Assembly (NCBI GenBank): GCA_030706015.1 | Contig: JAUZPI010000040.1 | Span: 1-41,360, forward strand | DNA: 41,360 nucleotides | Direction of reading: 5' to 3' | Source: Bacillota bacterium | GTDB lineage: Bacteria > Bacillota > Clostridia > Clostridiales > Clostridiaceae | Shown here: positions 41,012 through 41,360 of the stretch, piece by piece | How positions within the stretch are numbered: the stretch's first letter is position 1 | Layout of the letters: the number at the start of each line of letters is the position of its first letter | Notes under the pieces: model-generated | The model's database searches: none | What the model saw: the letters and a program-made list of their open reading frames with translations, nothing else | What the model was told of the DNA's origin: nothing | Program-made: the position numbers and the translations under genes

Positions 41012-41360
41012 TTGCAAGCTGAAACTCTTGAAATGCAAGAAAAGATAAGAAAATTAGCCGTTAAGATTATTAAGCACTACAGAGGTAAAGGGCCGGATAA
41101 TGTTAAGGTTAAAGTTGAAAATGAACTAATAACTATACATATCAAAGGTATTCTTTCTAATTTATCAGAGATTCTGGTAAAGGAAGGAGCTGCCGAAAAG
41201 GTAGTGGACTATTGGAGTGTTATGAAGCCTTACCTTGAAAAAGAATTTTTAGATGAGGCTGTTGAAGTAATCGGATGTAAATTTGATTACAGCTGGGAAA
41301 TATGTGATTTTGAAAAAGAGAATAGAACTATAACCATTCTAATAAAGAAATTGGTCACGG
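41012..41360 (+). CDS. DUF2294/MpsC-like protein (3' end outside window)
   Basis: The first 116 codons are present and run off the right edge. The start codon is TTG 41012, supported by GAGGTG at the right distance; the next ATG in frame is eight codons in and has no ribosome binding site. The sequence YRGKGPDNVKVKVENELITIHIKGILSNLSEILVKEG matches the DUF2294 domain, now also named MpsC for a Na+-translocating membrane-potential system in staphylococci. The second half, DYWSVMKPYLEKEFLDEAVEVIG, also fits. Function in this organism is unknown. Confidence 0.65.
   Translation, partial: MQAETLEMQEKIRKLAVKIIKHYRGKGPDNVKVKVENELITIHIKGILSNLSEILVKEGAAEKVVDYWSVMKPYLEKEFLDEAVEVIGCKFDYSWEICDFEKENRTITILIKKLVT

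Overview
The window looks like a chromosomal segment of a Clostridium-like, low-G+C anaerobic Firmicute. The evidence is the strong A/T bias, AGGAGG-type ribosome binding sites, TTG starts backed by strong Shine-Dalgarno sequences, a two-cluster ferredoxin, an aldo/keto reductase with bound Fe-S clusters, DUF4317 and DUF6483 proteins, an HD-GYP protein and intrinsic terminators after many genes. No rRNA, tRNA, CRISPR array, integrase or intact transposase was seen. Functions come from reading motifs by eye; no database search was run.

Region by region. 0-2.6 kb: the 3' end of argJ, a palindromic repeat, a small membrane protein and an HD-GYP c-di-GMP phosphodiesterase. 2.6-5.0 kb: a TetR-membrane protein-MFS exporter operon behind a clear palindromic operator; the middle gene is truncated and the exporter looks foreign. 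5.2-7.1 kb: a small coiled-coil gene, an exported beta-carbonic anhydrase, an array of TGTAACC repeats and a relic of a glycosyltransferase gene. 7.2-11.3 kb: DUF6483 protein, alpha/beta hydrolase, a flavodoxin-fold reductase divergent from its likely HxlR regulator, a DUF1646 cation transporter behind a probable Na+ riboswitch, and a YcxB-like protein. 11.7-16.8 kb: helD and a UvrA-like ABC protein driven by a MerR-type promoter. 16.8-19.5 kb: a graveyard of gene fragments around an unrecognised 540-residue Cys-rich protein. 19.6-23.2 kb: ferredoxin, then a decaying surface-glycolipid-like group (frameshifted GT28/MGDG-type glycosyltransferase, RmlC-like epimerase, damaged condensation-domain acyltransferase). 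23.3-26.4 kb: mogA-like gene, DUF3800 protein, and an Fe-S aldo/keto reductase with a second MerR-type promoter. 26.5-29.5 kb: a three-gene ABC-2 exporter behind a roughly 360-nt leader with two terminators. 29.6-32.2 kb: DUF4317, flavin-reductase-like and GNAT genes. 32.4-37.5 kb: an FtsX permease-ATPase-response regulator-histidine kinase cassette bracketed by duplicated sequence. 37.6-41.4 kb: a decayed duplicate, a chemotaxis receptor, another palindromic repeat, an L-lactate dehydrogenase-family gene and the start of a DUF2294/MpsC-like gene.

Two themes stand out. The first is stress and drug response: MFS, UvrA-like, HelD, two ABC export systems and several dedicated regulators (TetR, HxlR, two MerR-type promoters, a two-component system, two attenuator leaders). 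The second is decay: about eight relic or broken genes, including two damaged copies of the same glycosyltransferase, three copies of a structured intergenic repeat and a duplicated flank around the two-component/ABC cassette. No complete novel multi-gene system is evident. The strongest leads are the riboswitch and attenuator leaders, the orphan MerR-type promoters, the palindromic repeat family and the unrecognised Cys-rich protein.
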